The position numbers and the translations under genes were made by a program. Positions 1 to 7,677 of a stretch of DNA of 64,000 nucleotides are shown here, piece after piece; position 1 is the stretch's first letter, and each line of letters opens with the position of its first letter. The stretch is taken from contig NZ_FNNA01000002.1 in the NCBI RefSeq assembly GCF_900106665.1, positions 744,001 to 808,000 of the forward strand, read 5' to 3'. The DNA comes from Paracoccus sanguinis. Lineage in GTDB: Bacteria; Pseudomonadota; Alphaproteobacteria; Rhodobacterales; Rhodobacteraceae. A model generated the notes under the pieces. That model had not been told where the DNA came from, did no database searches, and saw nothing but the letters and a program-made list of their open reading frames with translations.

Positions 1-465
1 TTCTTCGCCGCCGCCATCGGCATCGCCGGCCTGCCGCCGCTCTCGGGGTTCCTCGGCAAGCTCGCCATCCTGCAGGCCAGCCGGCACAGCGACCACACCC
101 TGCTGATCTGGAGCGTGATCCTCGTCACCTCGCTGATCGCCATCTACGGCTTCGCCCGCGCCGGCTCGACGGTGTTCTGGCGCGCCCACCAGCACGGCCC
201 CGAGCCCGCGCGGGTGGTGGTTGCGCCGAACGACCAGCGCCCGCTGCCGCCGAAGGTCGAGCCTGACGAGTGCATCCAGGACCTCGCCGACGCCCCGGCC
301 CCGTGGCTCGCGCTGACCGCCACCGCCACGCTGATCGCCGGCATGGCGCTGCTGACGGTGTTCGCCGGGCCGATGATGGACTATGCTCAGGCCACCGCCC
401 GGCAACTGATCGACCCCGCCCCCTATGTCGAGGCGGTGCTGCTGCGGCAGGAGGGCACGAAATGA
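1..465 (+). CDS. phaD: Na+(K+)/H+ antiporter subunit D, C-terminal part (partial)
   Basis: The reading frame is open from the first base of the window and ends at a TGA that overlaps the next ATG, so only the last 154 codons are present. The first residues carry the GLPPLSGFLGK segment that is typical of the proton-pumping NADH dehydrogenase-like subunits (MrpA/D, NuoL/M/N), followed by hydrophobic helices and a short charged C-terminal loop. The three following genes are PhaE, PhaF and PhaG, which fixes the identity as subunit D of a Pha/Mnh/Mrp multisubunit cation/proton antiporter in the inner membrane. The start lies outside the window. It could in principle be another subunit of the same superfamily, but position and order favour D. 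Confidence 0.85.
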   Translation, partial: FFAAAIGIAGLPPLSGFLGKLAILQASRHSDHTLLIWSVILVTSLIAIYGFARAGSTVFWRAHQHGPEPARVVVAPNDQRPLPPKVEPDECIQDLADAPAPWLALTATATLIAGMALLTVFAGPMMDYAQATARQLIDPAPYVEAVLLRQEGTK

Positions 466-953
466 TCCGCCGCATCCTGCCCCACCCGGTCCTGTCGCTG
501 GTCTGCGCGCTGGTCTGGATCCTGCTCGTCAACCGCTTCGCCTGGGGCTCGCTGGTGTTCGCGCTGGTGATCGGCCTCGTCGTGCCGGTGGCGACCGCGC
601 CCTACTGGCCCGACCGCGCCCGCATCCACAACCCGGTCAAGATCGCCGCCTACATCGTCATCGTGATCTGGGACATCATCGTGGCCAACATCGCGGTGGC
701 CCGGATCGTGCTCTTCATGCCCAAGCACGACCTGCGCCCGGTCTGGCTGCCGGTCCCGCTGGCGCTGACCACGCCCGAGGCGATCTCGGTCCTGGCCGGC
801 ACCATTACCCTCACCCCCGGCACCGTGAGCTGCGATCTGAGCGAGGACGGCAAGGTGCTGCTCGTCCACTGCCTGCACGCGCCGGACCCGCAGTCCGTGC
901 TCGACGACATCAAGGGCCGCTACGAGGCCCGGCTGCTGGAGATCTTCGCATGA
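462..953 (+). CDS. phaE: Na+(K+)/H+ antiporter subunit E
   Basis: The product is 163 residues, the usual size for MnhE/PhaE. It begins with MIRRILPHPVLS followed by two or three hydrophobic segments in the first 100 residues and a soluble C-terminal half containing the conserved TPGTVS stretch (TLTPGTVSCDLS) found in this family. The ATG overlaps the stop of phaD (ATGA), and its own stop overlaps the start of phaF, so the set is translationally coupled. It is a small membrane subunit of the Mrp-type antiporter complex, which exchanges monovalent cations for protons and supports pH and salt homeostasis. The ion used (Na+ or K+) cannot be read from this subunit. Confidence 0.9.
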   Translation: MIRRILPHPVLSLVCALVWILLVNRFAWGSLVFALVIGLVVPVATAPYWPDRARIHNPVKIAAYIVIVIWDIIVANIAVARIVLFMPKHDLRPVWLPVPLALTTPEAISVLAGTITLTPGTVSCDLSEDGKVLLVHCLHAPDPQSVLDDIKGRYEARLLEIFA

Positions 954-1240
954 CGCTGTTCGGCATGGGCCTCCTCGATCTCGCACTCGCCTTCGCCTTC
1001 GGCTGCTATGCGCTGGCGCAGCTCTTCTGCCTCTACCGCGTCGTGTTTGCGCCGGGGTTGAGCGACCGGGTGCTGGCGCTCGACACGATGGCGATCAACA
1101 TGATCGCGCTGATCACGCTGTTCGGCATCCGCGAGGGGACGGCGATGTATTTCGAGGCGACGATGCTGTTTGCGATGGTGGGCTTCGTCTCGACGGTGGC
1201 CTTCGCCAAGTTCGTGCTCAGGGGGGACATCATCGAATGA
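950..1240 (+). CDS. phaF: Na+(K+)/H+ antiporter subunit F
   Basis: This gene encodes 96 residues with three hydrophobic segments, matching MnhF/PhaF in size and topology. The conserved loop GLSDRVLALDTMAIN between helices 1 and 2 is the family signature. It overlaps the stop of phaE by 4 nt and the start of phaG by 4 nt, giving a tightly coupled phaDEFG string. Role: small membrane subunit of the multisubunit cation/proton antiporter. The gene was defined from its overlap position and the family start MTLFGMGLLD, because the same frame is open for some distance upstream. Confidence 0.9.
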   Translation: MTLFGMGLLDLALAFAFGCYALAQLFCLYRVVFAPGLSDRVLALDTMAINMIALITLFGIREGTAMYFEATMLFAMVGFVSTVAFAKFVLRGDIIE

Positions 1241-1650
1241 GCCTCGTCGCAGAGATCTTCATCGCCTTCCTGCTGGTCGTCGGCGGGGTGTTCGGGGTCG
1301 TCGGCGGCTGGGGGCTGGTGCGCCTGCCCGACCCGATGACGCGGCTGCACGCCCCGACCAAGGCGGCGACGCTGGGGGTGGGCGCGGTGCTGATCGCGTC
1401 GATGGCGACGATGTGGTTCCGCTACGGGATCGTGAGCTGGCACGAGTTCATGATCGCGCTGTTCCTGTTCCTGACCGCCCCGATCACCGGGATGTTCATC
1501 GCCAAGGCGCATCTGCACCTGTCGTGGAAGCGCGACGAGCTGCCCCCGCCCGGGCCGACCACGCCGACCGAATGGGCGACCTACGGCGACACCGCCGCCG
1601 AGTGCGCCATCGTCACCGGCCCCTACCACGCCGAGAAGCGCAGCGAGTAG
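1237..1650 (+). CDS. phaG: Na+(K+)/H+ antiporter subunit G
   Basis: The product is 137 residues, slightly longer than the usual 110-125, because of a soluble tail. Three hydrophobic segments and the loop GLVRLPDPMTRLHAPTKAAT are diagnostic for MnhG/PhaG. It is the last gene of the antiporter operon: the next gene (1660) is on the opposite strand and converges with only 9 nt between the stops. The C-terminal about 35 residues (PGPTTPTEWATYGDTAAE and following) are hydrophilic and probably cytoplasmic. The gene order D-E-F-G is the standard one for group 2 Mrp systems, where A and B are fused and lie upstream. Confidence 0.9.
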   Translation: MSLVAEIFIAFLLVVGGVFGVVGGWGLVRLPDPMTRLHAPTKAATLGVGAVLIASMATMWFRYGIVSWHEFMIALFLFLTAPITGMFIAKAHLHLSWKRDELPPPGPTTPTEWATYGDTAAECAIVTGPYHAEKRSE

Positions 1651-1659
1651 CGCCGCGCC

Positions 1660-2385
1660 TCAGCCCGGTGGCGGGGCGTCGAGCTCATCGAAATGCCGCG
1701 CCACGTTGCGGCTGAGGTTGTCGAGGTGGCTCGCCATGTGCCGCTGCATCGCGCCCGCATCCCGCGCCCTGAGCGCCGCGACCATGCCGCGGTGGTCGGC
1801 CAGCACCTGAGCCGCATCCGACCGCCGCCGCGCCGACAGATAGCGGATGCGCCAGAGCCGGGCGAGGTATTCCTCGTGGCTGCGGCTCAGCGCGGCATTG
1901 TGGCCGGCGGCGACGATGGCGCGGTGCATCTTCATGTCGAGGTCGAACACCTCGAGCGGGTCGCCCTCGGCGTGGTTCGCCTCGACCGTGCGCGCCAGCG
2001 CGGCGATGGCGGCGATCTCGGCCTCGGTCGCGTGGGCGCAGGCGAGTTCGCCCCCGTGCAGTTCGAGGAGCCGCAGCACCGCCACCTCGTCCAGCGCCTC
2101 GGCCCGGGTCATGTCGGTGACGAGCGGGCTGCGCAGCGGGCGCAGCGTCACCAGCCCCTCTTGCGCGAGGATGCGGACCGCCTCGCGCAGCGGGGTGCGG
2201 CTGATGCCCAGGCGCTCGGCGTGGTCGCGTTCCTTGATCGGGCTGCCGGGCGGGATGGTGCCGGTCAGGATCTCGCGCCGCAGCCGGTCGGCGATGGCGG
2301 CGGGGATGGTCGCCACCTCGGCCCCCTCGGCGGGGTGGTCGCCGGGGCTGCCGCCGGGGTCGGGGGTTGCGCTGGCTTCGCTCAT
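1660..2385 (-). CDS. GntR-family transcriptional regulator, FCD type (sugar-acid island regulator 1)
   Basis: The product is 241 residues: a winged helix-turn-helix at roughly residues 29-90 (the SRTPLREAVRILAQEGLV segment is the GntR recognition region) and an all-helical FCD effector domain at about 100-225. The FCD domain keeps the Asp/His pattern for a metal ion (FDLDMKMHRAIV, DHRGMV, HMASHLDN), which in characterised FadR-subfamily members helps bind carboxylate ligands. It sits at the 3' end of the leftward arm of the sugar-acid island and reads in the same direction. By position it probably controls the divergent promoter at 6687-6765, where a perfect 12-bp palindrome around GTATAC is present. 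The effector is unknown; a sugar acid or keto acid is an inference. Confidence 0.85.
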   Translation of the reverse strand: MSEASATPDPGGSPGDHPAEGAEVATIPAAIADRLRREILTGTIPPGSPIKERDHAERLGISRTPLREAVRILAQEGLVTLRPLRSPLVTDMTRAEALDEVAVLRLLELHGGELACAHATEAEIAAIAALARTVEANHAEGDPLEVFDLDMKMHRAIVAAGHNAALSRSHEEYLARLWRIRYLSARRRSDAAQVLADHRGMVAALRARDAGAMQRHMASHLDNLSRNVARHFDELDAPPPG

Positions 2386-2414
2386 AAGGGGGCCGCCTCG
2401 CCTGTCGGGTCCGG

Positions 2415-3353
2415 TCAGTTGACCGGCGTTTCGGGGGACCGTCCGGCGAGGACGGCGGCGAGGTTGCGCCGCTGCAGCGCCCCCATCGCGGCCCGCGTCT
2501 CGACCGTGGCCGAGTCGATATGCGGCAGCGGCAGCAGGTTACCGAGCCGCGCGAGCTCCGGGTCGACCGAAGGTTCGCCGCGGAACACGTCGAGCGCCGC
2601 GCCCCCCAGCCGCCCCTCGGCCAGCGCCCGGGTCAGGGCGCCCTCGTCCACCACGCTGCCGCGCGAGACGTTGACCAGCACCCCCTCGGGGCCGAGCGCG
2701 TCGATGATCGCCGCCGACACCATCCCCTCGGTGTCCGGGCCGCCGACCACGATCACGAACAGGTCGTCGACCGCGCGGGCCAGTGCCAGCGGGTCGGGGT
2801 GCGCGGTCCAGCCGGGCGGCGTCTCTTTCGGGTGCCGCGACCAGTAGTGCACCGGGCACTTGAAGGCCGAAAGCCGATCCGCGATCTCGCGCCCGATCCG
2901 GCCGAGCCCGAGGATGCCGACCGTCCGCCCCGTGGCCTTGCGCGCCAGCGGCGGCCCGCCCTCCGTGGCCCAGCGGCCCGAGCGCACGGCGGCGATGCCC
3001 GGCTCGAACCCGCGCAGCAGCGCGATCCACATCCCCACGGCGAGGTCGGCCACGTCGTCGTTCAGCACCTCGGGGGTGTTGGTCACGGTGATGCCGCGCG
3101 CGCTCGCCGCCGCCACGTCGATGGCGTCGTAGCCCACGCCGAAGTTGGCGATCACCCGCAGCCCCGGCAGCAGGTCCATCTCGGCCCCGCCGAAGGGCGC
3201 GTGCCCGGCATAGGCCACCCCGCGCACCGCCGCGCGCGCGGCCTCGTCCAGGCCGGCCAGCGCGCCCGGGTCGGGCAGCGCCCGCGCCCCCATCGCCGCC
3301 AGCGCGTCGCGGTCGGTGTCGGTGTAGCGGCCGATGGCGAGAATCCCGGTCAT
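2415..3353 (-). CDS. D-isomer-specific 2-hydroxyacid dehydrogenase (glyoxylate/hydroxypyruvate reductase type)
   Basis: A 312-residue NAD(P)-dependent 2-hydroxyacid dehydrogenase. The dinucleotide-binding motif GLGRIG is at about residues 149-154 and the catalytic triad can be placed at Arg231 (VSRGS), Glu260 (RGEP) and His278 (PHIDS). Family members reduce 2-keto acids such as glyoxylate, hydroxypyruvate or 2-keto sugar acids to D-2-hydroxyacids, or the reverse. The ATG at 3353 is preferred over an in-frame TTG two codons upstream. It lies 10 nt after the next gene in the leftward operon. Within this island it may recycle a C2/C3 keto product (for example from glycolaldehyde or glycolate metabolism) or act on a sugar acid; the sequence does not decide. 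Confidence 0.85.
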   Translation of the reverse strand: MTGILAIGRYTDTDRDALAAMGARALPDPGALAGLDEAARAAVRGVAYAGHAPFGGAEMDLLPGLRVIANFGVGYDAIDVAAASARGITVTNTPEVLNDDVADLAVGMWIALLRGFEPGIAAVRSGRWATEGGPPLARKATGRTVGILGLGRIGREIADRLSAFKCPVHYWSRHPKETPPGWTAHPDPLALARAVDDLFVIVVGGPDTEGMVSAAIIDALGPEGVLVNVSRGSVVDEGALTRALAEGRLGGAALDVFRGEPSVDPELARLGNLLPLPHIDSATVETRAAMGALQRRNLAAVLAGRSPETPVN

Positions 3354-3362
3354 GCCCAATCC

Positions 3363-4157
3363 TTACAACGCGGCGGTGATGCCGCCATCCACGTAAATCA
3401 CCGTGCCGTTGACGAAGGACGCTGCGTCCGACGACAGGAACACCGCCGCGCCGACCAGCTCCTCGACCCGGCCCCAGCGGCCGGCAGGGGTGCGGCGGGC
3501 CAGCCAGTCGCTGAACGCCGGATCGGCGACCAGCGCGGCGTTGAGCGGCGTCTCGAAATACCCGGGCGCGAGGCCGTTGCAGTTCAGCCCGTGCCGCGCC
3601 CAGTCGGTCGCCATCCCCTTGGTCAGGTTCGCCACCGCCCCCTTGGTCGCCGTGTAGGGCGCGATGCCCGGCCGGGCGAGCGCCGACTGCACCGAGCAGA
3701 TGTTGACGATATGCCCCCGCCCCCGCGCGATCATGTGCCGCGCGCAGGCCTGCGCCACGTTGAAGACGCTGGCCACGTTGACCTGCAACAGGCGCTGGAA
3801 GGCATCGTCGGGAAACGTCTCGAGCGGGGCGCGGTGCTGCTGGCCCGCGTTGTTGATCAGGATGTCGATGGGACCGACGCCGGCCTCGAACCCGTCCACG
3901 GCGGTGCGGGCGGCGGCATGGTCGGTCACGTCGAAGGGCAGCGTGGCGACCTCGTGGCCCGCCGCCGCCAAGCCCTCGGCCGCGGCATCGAGGCGAGCCG
4001 CGTCGCGGGCGTCCAGCACCACCGCGGCGCCGGCGGCGGCGAGCCCGCGCGCCAGCGCCAGCCCGATCCCCTGCGAGGCGCCGGTGACCAGCGCCCGCCG
4101 CGCGCTGAGGTCGAAGAGCGACAGCCCCTGCGGCAGCGCCTCGGCCGGGGCGCCCAT
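3363..4157 (-). CDS. SDR-family oxidoreductase (gluconate 5-dehydrogenase-like)
   Basis: The product is 264 residues, a classical short-chain dehydrogenase. TGASQGIG (residues 25-32) is the cofactor glycine motif, NNAG starts at 102, the catalytic Ser is near 155 and the Tyr168-x3-Lys172 pair is in PYTATKGA. The N-terminal pattern LFDLSARRALVTGAS and the C-terminal FVNGTVIYVDGG are typical of the gluconate 5-dehydrogenase/2-deoxygluconate dehydrogenase subgroup. Its start codon overlaps the stop of the upstream gene (ATGA), so both SDRs are coupled. Likely job: reversible oxidation of a hydroxyl of a sugar or sugar acid with NAD(P). Exact substrate not readable. Confidence 0.85.
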   Translation of the reverse strand: MGAPAEALPQGLSLFDLSARRALVTGASQGIGLALARGLAAAGAAVVLDARDAARLDAAAEGLAAAGHEVATLPFDVTDHAAARTAVDGFEAGVGPIDILINNAGQQHRAPLETFPDDAFQRLLQVNVASVFNVAQACARHMIARGRGHIVNICSVQSALARPGIAPYTATKGAVANLTKGMATDWARHGLNCNGLAPGYFETPLNAALVADPAFSDWLARRTPAGRWGRVEELVGAAVFLSSDAASFVNGTVIYVDGGITAAL

Positions 4158-4891
4158 CAGCCGCGGCCGATGAACGGCATGTTGGTCGCCATCACCGTCA
4201 CGAACTGCACGTTCGCGCCCTCGGGCAGCGACGCCATGTGCAGCACCGTGTCGGCCACCGCCATCGCGTCCATCACCGGCTCGATCCGCGTCGAGCCGTC
4301 CGCCTGCGCGACCCCCTTGGTCATCGGCACCGCCATCTCAGTCAGCGCGTTGCCGATGTCGATCTGCCCGCAGGCGATGTTGAACGGCCGCCCGTCGAGG
4401 CTGATCGACCGCGTGATCCCCGTCACCGCGTGTTTCGAGGTCGTGTACCCGATCGAGCCGGGCCGCGGCGCGTGGGCCGAGACCGAGCCGTTGTTGATGA
4501 TCCGCCCGCCCTGCGGCGATTGCGCCCGCATGATGCGGAAGGCCGCGCGGGCGCACAGGAAGACGCCGATGACGTTGACCTCGATCACCCGGCGGAACTC
4601 GTCGGGGGCAACCTCGTCGGGGGTCTGGGCGACCAGCCCGGTCCCGGCGTTGTTGAAGAGCACGTCCACCCGGCCCCATTCCGCCGCGGCGCGGTCGAAG
4701 GCCGCGTCCACCGCACCCGCGTCGCAGACGTCGCAGGGCAGGACCAGCGCCCCGCTGTCGCCGGCGGTCTCGCGCAGCGCGTCCTCGCGCCGGCCGATCA
4801 GCCCGACCCGCCAGCCGGCGTCGAGGAAGCGCCGTGCCGTGACCCGGCCGATGCCGCTGCCCGCGCCGGTGATGATGATGCTACGCTCCAT
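4157..4891 (-). CDS. SDR-family oxidoreductase
   Basis: The product is 244 residues, counted from the ATG at 4891; the frame is open further upstream but that part is arginine-rich and unlike the family. TGAGSGIG (8-15), NNAG (80-83), a Ser near 136-138 and Tyr149-x3-Lys153 (GYTTSKHAV) give a complete classical SDR active site. It lies 13 nt downstream of the dehydratase gene and overlaps the next SDR by 1 nt. XylB-type sugar dehydrogenases in oxidative pentose pathways belong to this superfamily, so it may oxidise an aldose, or an alcohol group of a keto-deoxy acid. The C-terminal region (ANVQFVTVMATNMPFIGRG) departs from the usual VDGG ending. Confidence 0.82.
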   Translation of the reverse strand: MERSIIITGAGSGIGRVTARRFLDAGWRVGLIGRREDALRETAGDSGALVLPCDVCDAGAVDAAFDRAAAEWGRVDVLFNNAGTGLVAQTPDEVAPDEFRRVIEVNVIGVFLCARAAFRIMRAQSPQGGRIINNGSVSAHAPRPGSIGYTTSKHAVTGITRSISLDGRPFNIACGQIDIGNALTEMAVPMTKGVAQADGSTRIEPVMDAMAVADTVLHMASLPEGANVQFVTVMATNMPFIGRG

Positions 4892-4904
4892 CGCTCGCCC
4901 CCCG

Positions 4905-6686
4905 TCAGTGGTTGTCGCGCGGCAGCGTCTTGACCACCCGCTGATAGGCCGTTGCCAGTTCAAGGCAGCCGCCCTGCGCAAGCTGCCCGACCTCCTTGCG
5001 ATAGATCTCCTCCCACGGGGTCTGGTTGACGAGCTCGGGCGGCGTCCACGCCGCGCGCCGCGCCGCCCACTCCTCCGCATCGACCAGCGCGTCGAGCCGC
5101 CGGGCGTTCAGGTCCAGCCGCACCCGGTCCCCGGTCTCGAGCAGCGCCAGCCCGCCCCCGACCGCCGCCTCGGGCGAGGCGTTGAGGATCGAGGGGCTTT
5201 CCGACGTCCCCGACTGCCGCCCGTCGCCCACGGTCGGCATGTGGTTGATCCCCTGCCGGATCATCGCGTCCGGCGGCTGCATGTTCACCACCTCGGCGCT
5301 GCCCGGATAGCCGACGCAGCCCACGTTGCGGATGAAGAGGATGCAGTGCTCGTCGATCCCCAGCGCCGCGTCGTTGATCCGCGCGTGGTAGTCCTCGGGG
5401 CCCTCGAAGACGATGGCCCGCGCCTCGAACACCCCCTCGCGCCCCGGCTCGGACAGGAAGCGCTGCCGGAAATCGGCCGAGATCACGCTGGTCTTCATCA
5501 GCGCCGAATCGAACAGGTTGCCCGAGAGGACGAGGAACCCCGCCCGCTCGCGCAGCGGATCGCTGACCGGCCGGATCACCGCCCGGTCGGTCGAGCGGAT
5601 CGCGGCGACGTTCTCGCCCGCCGTCCGCCCGGTGACGGTCATCGCGCCCTCGTTGAGCAGCCCCGCCTGAAGCAGCTCGCCCATCACCGCGGCGACGCCG
5701 CCGGCGCGGAAGAAGCTCTCGCCCAGGTACTCGCCCGCGGGCTGCATGTTGACGAGCAGCGGCAGATCGAAGCCCACCGTCTCCCAGTCCTGCACGTCGA
5801 GCTCGACCCCGGCGTGGCGGGCCACGGCCTGCAGATGCGGCGGCGCGTTGGTCGAGCCGCCGATGGCGGTGTTGACGCGGATCGCGTTCTCGAAGGCCGC
5901 CCGGGTCAGGATGTCCGAGGGCTTGAGGTCGTCGAGCACCATCTGGACGATGCGCTTGCCGGTCTCATAGGCCATCGCCATCCGCTCGCGGAACGGCGCG
6001 GGGATCGCCGAGCAGCCCGGCAGGCTCATCCCCAGCGCCTCGGCCATGGCGTTCATGGTGCTCGCCGTGCCCATCGTGTTGCAATGGCCGAGCGAGGGGG
6101 CCGAGGCGCAGACCCGCTCGATGAACTCGGGGTAGTCGATCTTGCCTTCGGAAAGCAGCCGTCGGCTTTCCCAGACGATGGTGCCCGAGCCCGCGCGCTT
6201 GCCCTGCCACCAGCCGTCGAGCATCGGCCCCCCGTTGAGCGTGATCGCGGGCAGGTCCACGGTCGCCGCCCCCATCAGCATGGCGGGGGTGGTCTTGTCG
6301 CAGCCGGTGGTCAGCACCACCCCGTCCAGCGGATAGCCGTGCAGCACCTCGACCAGGCCCAGATAGGCGAGGTTGCGGTCGAGTGCGGCGGTCGGGCGCT
6401 TGCCGGTCTCCTGGATCGGGTGGACCGGAAACTCCATCGGGACGCCGCCGGCGGCGCGGATGCCTTCCTTGATGCGGTCCATCAGGAAGACGTGGATCTT
6501 GTTGCAAGGCGCGATGTCGCTGCCGGTCTGGGCGATGCCGATGATCGGCTTTTCGCTGGTCAGTTCCTCGCGCGTGTAGGTGCTGTTCTGGTAGCGCTCG
6601 AGATACAGCGCCGTCATGCCCGGGTTGTTCGGGTTGTCGAACCATTCCTGGCTGCGAAAGCGCTTGTTGGCGCGGGTGTCGGACAT
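4905..6686 (-). CDS. IlvD/Edd-family sugar-acid dehydratase, XylD (xylonate dehydratase)-like
   Basis: The product is 593 residues, the length of the pentonate/hexonate branch of the IlvD/Edd family. Three cysteines suited to an iron-sulfur cluster are at 61 (SDIAPCNK), 129 (TTGCDKTTP) and 202 (GHCNTMGTAST). From memory, the sequence follows the Caulobacter XylD D-xylonate dehydratase closely (FRSQEWFDNP at the N-terminus, GDGRQSGTSESPSILNASPE near the C-terminus). These enzymes convert an aldonate to a 2-keto-3-deoxy acid in the cytoplasm. It is the first gene of the leftward operon. A purine-rich GGAAGGTGG lies just before the ATG, and the GTATAC palindrome lies 31 nt upstream. D-xylonate, L-arabonate or another aldonate are all possible substrates. 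Confidence 0.88.
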   Translation of the reverse strand: MSDTRANKRFRSQEWFDNPNNPGMTALYLERYQNSTYTREELTSEKPIIGIAQTGSDIAPCNKIHVFLMDRIKEGIRAAGGVPMEFPVHPIQETGKRPTAALDRNLAYLGLVEVLHGYPLDGVVLTTGCDKTTPAMLMGAATVDLPAITLNGGPMLDGWWQGKRAGSGTIVWESRRLLSEGKIDYPEFIERVCASAPSLGHCNTMGTASTMNAMAEALGMSLPGCSAIPAPFRERMAMAYETGKRIVQMVLDDLKPSDILTRAAFENAIRVNTAIGGSTNAPPHLQAVARHAGVELDVQDWETVGFDLPLLVNMQPAGEYLGESFFRAGGVAAVMGELLQAGLLNEGAMTVTGRTAGENVAAIRSTDRAVIRPVSDPLRERAGFLVLSGNLFDSALMKTSVISADFRQRFLSEPGREGVFEARAIVFEGPEDYHARINDAALGIDEHCILFIRNVGCVGYPGSAEVVNMQPPDAMIRQGINHMPTVGDGRQSGTSESPSILNASPEAAVGGGLALLETGDRVRLDLNARRLDALVDAEEWAARRAAWTPPELVNQTPWEEIYRKEVGQLAQGGCLELATAYQRVVKTLPRDNH

Positions 6687-6717
6687 GGGCCACCTTCCAC
6701 GGCTTGCTGCTGCCCGG

Positions 6718-6729
6718 ATGGTATACCAT
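6718..6729. promoter_or_regulatory. Candidate GntR operator in the divergent promoter
   Basis: The sequence ATGGTATACCAT is a perfect 12-bp palindrome in the 79-nt space between the divergent dehydratase (start 6686) and DapA-like gene (start 6766). TGGTATACCA-type palindromes are known operators of FadR/FCD-type GntR regulators such as UxuR and ExuR. Two FCD regulators are encoded in this island, so direct control of both arms from one site is likely. Binding itself is inferred. Confidence 0.65.
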
Positions 6730-6765
6730 AATCCCCGCGACGCAAGCGGCGGGGAGGGCGCGCAG

Positions 6766-7677
6766 ATGGCGGGTTGGGAGGGGATCTGGCCGGTGGCGCC
6801 GACGCCGTTTCACGCGGACGGGACGCTCGACCTTGACGGCATGACGCGGGTGCTCGACTGCATCATCGACCAGGGCGCGACGGGGATCTGCATCCTCGCC
6901 AACTTCTCGGAACAGTTCCTGCTGGCCGATGACGAGCGCGAGACGCTGACGCGCCTGTCGCTCGACCACGTCGCGGGGCGGGTGCCGGTGATCGTCACGA
7001 TCAGCCATTTCGCCACACGGATCGCGGTCGAGCGCGCCCGCCGCGCCAGGGCGCAGGGGGCGGCGGCGGTGATGATGATGGCGCCCTATCACGGCGCCAC
7101 GCTGCGCGGCACGCCCGACCAGACCTTCGAGCAATTCGCCGCGGTGGGCGAGGTCGGCATCCCCATCATGGTGCAGGACGCGCCGATGTCGGGGGTCGAG
7201 CTGACCGTGCCGCTGCTGGTGCGGATGGCGCGCGAGATCGAGATGGTGAAGCTCTTCAAGATCGAATCCGTGCAGGCCGCGGCCAAGCTGCGCGCGCTGA
7301 TCGCCGAAGGCGGCGACGCCATCGAGGCGCCGATGGACGGCGAAGAGGCGATCACGCTTCTGGCCGACCTCGACGCGGGCGCGACGGGGTCGATGACCTC
7401 AGCCTCGATCGTGGACCAGATCAGGCCGGTGCTCGACCTCTGGGCCGCGGGCGAGCGGGAGGCCGCGACGGAGGCCTATGCCCGCATCCTGCCCTTCGTG
7501 AACCACGAGAACCGGCAATGCGGCTTCCGCGCCGCCAAGGCGCTGATGGTCGAGGGGGGCGTGATCGGCTCGGACGCCTGCCGCCACCCGATCCCGCCCC
7601 TGCACCCGGCGACGCGGGCCATGGCCATCGACCTCGCGCGGCGGGTCGACCCGGTGGTGCTGCGATGGGGGAAATGA
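6766..7677 (+). CDS. Dihydrodipicolinate synthase-family lyase (2-keto-3-deoxy acid aldolase/dehydratase type)
   Basis: The product is 303 residues with the DapA/NAL (beta/alpha)8 fold. The ATG at 6766 has GGGGAGGG 7 nt upstream and gives the usual N-terminus GIWPVAPTPFHADGTLD. The Schiff-base lysine is most likely Lys165 in KLFKIES. Two DapA hallmarks differ: the active-site Tyr of the YNxP motif is replaced (VQDAP, about 136-140) and the GTTGE loop reads ANFSEQ. It is therefore not a lysine-pathway enzyme; in sugar-acid operons this family includes 2-keto-3-deoxy acid aldolases and L-2-keto-3-deoxyarabonate-type dehydratases. It is the first gene of the rightward operon, coupled to the FAH-fold gene. 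Confidence 0.82.
   Translation: MAGWEGIWPVAPTPFHADGTLDLDGMTRVLDCIIDQGATGICILANFSEQFLLADDERETLTRLSLDHVAGRVPVIVTISHFATRIAVERARRARAQGAAAVMMMAPYHGATLRGTPDQTFEQFAAVGEVGIPIMVQDAPMSGVELTVPLLVRMAREIEMVKLFKIESVQAAAKLRALIAEGGDAIEAPMDGEEAITLLADLDAGATGSMTSASIVDQIRPVLDLWAAGEREAATEAYARILPFVNHENRQCGFRAAKALMVEGGVIGSDACRHPIPPLHPATRAMAIDLARRVDPVVLRWGK

Noticed and set aside
2520-6731. A 1403-codon open frame on the plus strand
   Set aside because: It lies opposite five well-recognised minus-strand genes, is very rich in Arg, Pro, Gly and His and matches no family; it is a high-GC antisense shadow.
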